NCBI RefSeq assembly: GCF_900700375.1
Contig: NC_041711.1
Location: forward strand, 19,337,279 to 19,401,278
Direction: 5' to 3'
DNA: 64,000 nucleotides
Source: Denticeps clupeoides
Lineage: Eukaryota; Chordata; Actinopteri; Clupeiformes; Denticipitidae
The translations under genes were made by a program, and so were the position numbers. The notes below the pieces were generated by a model. The model was not told where the DNA came from and did no database searches. It worked only from the letters and a program-made list of their open reading frames with translations. The first letter of the stretch is position 1. Every line of letters begins with the position of its first letter. Positions 59,879-64,000 of this stretch are shown piece by piece.

Positions 59879-60281
59879 AGTACAGGCCAAACGTTTAAAC
59901 ACACCTTCTCATTCAATGTGATTTCTTTATTTTCATGACCATTTACATTTGTAGATTCTCACTGGAGGCATCAAAACTATGAATGAACACATGTGGAGTT
60001 ATGTACTTAACAAAAAGTGGAGACCTGACCTCCACAGTCACCGGACCTGAACCCAGTCGAGATGGTTTGGGGTGAGCTGGACCGCAGAGTGAAGGCAAAG
60101 GGGCCAACAAGTGCTAAACACCTCTGGGAACTCCTTCAAGACTGTTGATGACCTCTTGAAGTTCATCGAGAGAATGCCAAGAGTGTGCAAAAGCAGTAAT
60201 CAGAGCAAAAGGTGGCTATTTTGAAGAAACTAGAATATAAAACATGTTTTCAGTTATTTCACCTTTTTTTGTTAAGTGCAT
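59879..60281 (+). mobile_element. Tc1-like fragment, right end replaced
   Basis: It starts AGTACAGGCCAAACGTTTAA. The core has CCGGACCTGAACCCAGTCGA, then ATGGTTTGGGG (transposase PDLNP..W block) and GTGCTAAACACCTCTGG. It stops after TTTGTTAAGTGCAT, where LINE sequence begins, so the far terminal repeat is lost. Confidence 0.83.
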
Positions 60282-60284
60282 GAG

Positions 60285-60840
60285 GGATTATTCATCTGGG
60301 TCCTCAAGTCATGTGCTGCTCAGCTGGCTGGAGTGTTCATGTACATATTTAACCTCTCCATCTCACTGTCTATAGATCCTGCCTGCTTCGAATCAGCCAC
60401 CATTGTCCCCGTCCCCAAGTTGCTCCAGCAATCACAGAGAAACGCTTTGAGCGAATGGTCAGACAAACACAAGCAAAAAAAAAAAACAAAAAACAAACAA
60501 AAAAAAAAAAAAAACACCCATCATTTCACACTGGAGAAGGACACATGTGAGAATTACGGTCCAGCATTCAATGGTCATTTTAGGCCACATCAAAAGGCCC
60601 CTTTCACCAGTCACAATCTCTTCAAGGTTTCTTCCATCAGACATAGACTCATAATTAGTATCTGAGCTAATTGCTTATAATTTCACCTTGTTGACATGTT
60701 AATACAACTTGTTCTTTTTTTTTTTGTTTATTGTTAGTCACACCACTGCTGCATGAAAAGTTTTGCACAGAATCAATTTCACTGATATGCACTGTACCTG
60801 TGAATTGGAGTAATGAGACATGACAATAAAAGCAATTTGA
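60285..60840 (+). mobile_element. LINE fragment: reverse-transcriptase piece and 3' tail
   Basis: Plus-strand translation at 60300-60450 gives [15 protein letters not shown], then [14 protein letters not shown], the finger-region signature of L2/CR1/Rex1-like reverse transcriptases, and, in a second frame, [10 protein letters not shown]-rich sequence and unrelated DNA interrupt it. At 60690-60840, GCATGAAAAGTTTTGCACAG and ATGACAATAAAAGCAATTTG look like a LINE 3' end. Heavily truncated and not coding. Confidence 0.6.
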
Positions 60841-61114
60841 GCAAACACATAGGGCTATAAATCTTTGAGATTGAAGGGAGTCAAACCTAAAAAACAGCTT
60901 TTTGAATGTCTTGTTGCTAGAGTCTAAACACAGCGGTTGTGTTCAAGTCCAACAGCATTACAATAAACACTATATTAACTTATTATTTTTGAGAGGGTGG
61001 GTACCAACTCAAAGGGCTCCTGTGTCTACAAACACTCAATTCATATTAAATCCACAAGAGAATTTAAATTTGACAATAAAACCAAAAACTGTTTAAATAG
61101 TGAAATACATGTAT
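60841..61114. other. spacer downstream of atp5mc3
   Basis: Nothing recognised. Confidence 0.4.
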
Positions 61115-61120
61115 TTTAAT
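61115..61120 (-). terminator. atp5mc3 poly(A) signal ATTAAA
   Basis: TTTAAT on the plus strand, about 175 nt after the stop; sense AGAATTAAAATAC. Confidence 0.45.
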
Positions 61121-61294
61121 TCTGTAATTGGTTACATTTTTACAATACATGTCTTCATAGTCAGCCTTCAACAAAAACCTGGAAAATGTACAATTATCAT
61201 GACACCAAGACAGAACGTTTCTGGTAGCCAGTGTAAAATCGGTCGCCTCTACTGCAGTTGCAGCACAGCTCAGCACTCTGTGCCAGAAAGACTT

Positions 61295-62767
<1,473 letters not shown>

Positions 62768-63110
62768 TTCCAGGCGGATTTCTTGACGGAACAAATCCCG
62801 GGTCTGTCTCTGGAATGAGCGGAGAGCTAAGGTCAATTGAGACGTCGGCAACAATTCGCAAGTGCAGCGGTCGATGTAAAGTGCGACCAACGACTGGAAA
62901 GCAGTGCTGAATAAAAATCACAACGGCGCAGAGACAGAACACCGAAACGAATGCGATGAAACGAGATTATTAAACTGCCCCTTCACAAGTCTCCATTTCA
63001 GTCCCCTTCACTTACCGGCCGCAGAGGTCGTACCGCTGAGGAGAAGACGCGCATGCGCGAACCCCAAATATACGTCATCGCCGTCGCCATGGATATGTAG
63101 CCACGCCTTA
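62768..63110 (-). promoter_or_regulatory. atp5mc3 promoter, 5' UTR exons and NRF-1 site
   Basis: CpG-rich. A likely noncoding first exon ends at donor GGCCG|GTAAGT (exon from 63016 upward), and the second exon probably begins near 62798 (acceptor CCAG|AGACAG). A perfect palindromic NRF-1 element GCGCATGCGC lies at 63049-63058. NRF-1 is an established activator of nuclear genes for oxidative phosphorylation, so this fits the gene. Confidence 0.6.
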
Positions 63111-63571
63111 TCTGCAGCCCATTTATGGGCACTGTACTGAATTGTCGACGCCATCTTGAATGTACGCATGGTCATGAAGTAACCTTGAGGCTGCGTTGGT
63201 ACTGAACTTGCTGAACACAGAGAGGCATCCCATTTGGTGTAGAAAGTTAATTAAAAAGAATGATTATCTACACTTACCTACCGTCTGTATTTTTAACCCA
63301 TCAAGGTTGACGGCAAGGATTTTCATTCTAGTGTTCTATTTCTATAGTGGGTGTCCCGGATGATTGCGTCAACGATTATGGTTTTTCTTCTTTTCCTCAC
63401 CAGAGGGTAATAGTGTCTTATCTGTTAATTCAGGTAAAACTGTATGTAACAATTTGTATTTTAAAATTACCAGTTTGTTATGTTATCTAGTTACATATAC
63501 TAGATTGAAACATAAATAACGTTCCTTCTAACCATTTAAATAATTTGGGTAAATTACAAAAGTGAACTGCT
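63111..63571. other. right-flank spacer
   Basis: No gene or repeat family is recognised. Confidence 0.4.
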
Positions 63572-63745
63572 TGTCACTGTGATTCACAGCAAGCACAGTA
63601 CACAGTGCATAGGGGAATGTGTCCTGTTTTAAACCATCACCTTGGTGAGCAGTGTGTGGGGACGGTGCTTCGCTCATTGGCAGCTTGACAGTTTGGTATT
63701 TTGACCTTTGGCCTTCTGCTTTACCCGCTAGGTCCCCATTGCCCT
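63572..63745 (-). repeat. tRNA-derived SINE, family B, degraded
   Basis: CACTGTGATTCACAGCAAGC, then AACCATCACCTTGGTGAGCA and TTTACCCGCTAGG (head complement), with an internal deletion. Confidence 0.75.
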
Positions 63746-64000
63746 CTATCTCTTTTTAAGATAAGCTTAAAGCTGGAACTATTTCTGCAATCAGAATTTA
63801 AACTAATCTCCCTAAAGAAAAGCTTCATAAACATTTTCTAAACTAAAATATACAGACTTCTTGTATGATTTGAATGGACCTTGATATCAAATTGGCTTAT
63901 AAAACAGATACGAAACACTATTAATTTCAAAATGTTTATTCTGTGTGCTAGGCCAAAGACATATATGCAAGTGACCTGCAATCATATAAACATTTTCTGA
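63746..64000. other. right-edge AT-rich DNA
   Basis: Nothing recognised. Confidence 0.4.

Noticed and set aside
60285-60480. Reverse-transcriptase-like frame as a retroviral relic
   Set aside because: The [12 protein letters not shown] signature and the 3' tail are of LINE type; no long terminal repeats or other viral parts were seen.

Overview
This window is vertebrate nuclear DNA, almost certainly from a teleost fish. The evidence is intron-split genes with GT..AG junctions whose proteins read as fish or human orthologues, CpG-rich promoters, many CA/GA/GATA microsatellites, two tRNA-derived SINE families and several decayed Tc1-like transposons. The repeat families look like those of otocephalan fishes (herring, characin or catfish relatives), but that is an impression and not a species call. 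I see no prokaryotic or organellar genes, no CRISPR array, no RNA gene and no retrovirus-like element.

Ten protein-coding genes all lie head-to-tail on the minus strand. Left to right they are map3k2 (5' part only, <1-1829), cyp27c1 (4130-9196), ercc3/XPB (13598-21991), acd/TPP1 (22931-26466), wdr12 (27289-30415), ola1 (31402-33790 or 33880), gpr155/LYCHOS (37923-43295), wipf1/WIP (45431-49917), chrna1 (55017-59607) and atp5mc3 (61295-62767). I placed exon borders by reading splice sites and checking reading phase across every junction. The predicted lengths are cyp27c1 525, ercc3 780, acd about 452, wdr12 422, ola1 396 (or 401), gpr155 730 (short), wipf1 494, chrna1 460 and atp5mc3 140 residues. 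All except gpr155 are near the usual family length. Feature coordinates give the coding span from start codon to stop codon; exons are listed in the evidence.

Region by region: 1-9.2 kb holds map3k2 and cyp27c1. 9.2-13.6 kb is repeat-rich spacer. 13.6-30.4 kb is a compact block of ercc3, acd and wdr12 with gaps under 1 kb. 31-34 kb is ola1. 34-38 kb is a gene-poor spacer. 38-63 kb is gpr155, wipf1, chrna1 and atp5mc3. From memory, human orthologues of these genes lie at 2q14.3 (CYP27C1, ERCC3, MAP3K2), 16q22 (ACD), 2q33 (WDR12) and 2q31 (OLA1, GPR155, WIPF1, CHRNA1, ATP5MC3), so the window joins several ancestral blocks. The genes are not one pathway. They cover MAPK signalling, vitamin A2 synthesis, TFIIH repair and transcription, telomere shelterin, ribosome biogenesis, an Obg-like ATPase, cholesterol sensing, actin regulation, the muscle acetylcholine receptor and the mitochondrial ATP synthase c-ring.

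I found no new multi-gene system. The best leads are small-scale: a gpr155 that ends before its DEP domain at a stop overlapping a poly(A) signal, a tandemly duplicated ercc3 promoter, a GC-AG intron in wdr12, (TG)n tracts pressed against 3' splice sites in three genes, duplicated start-codon peptides in ola1, and an upstream ORF or tandem donor in gpr155.
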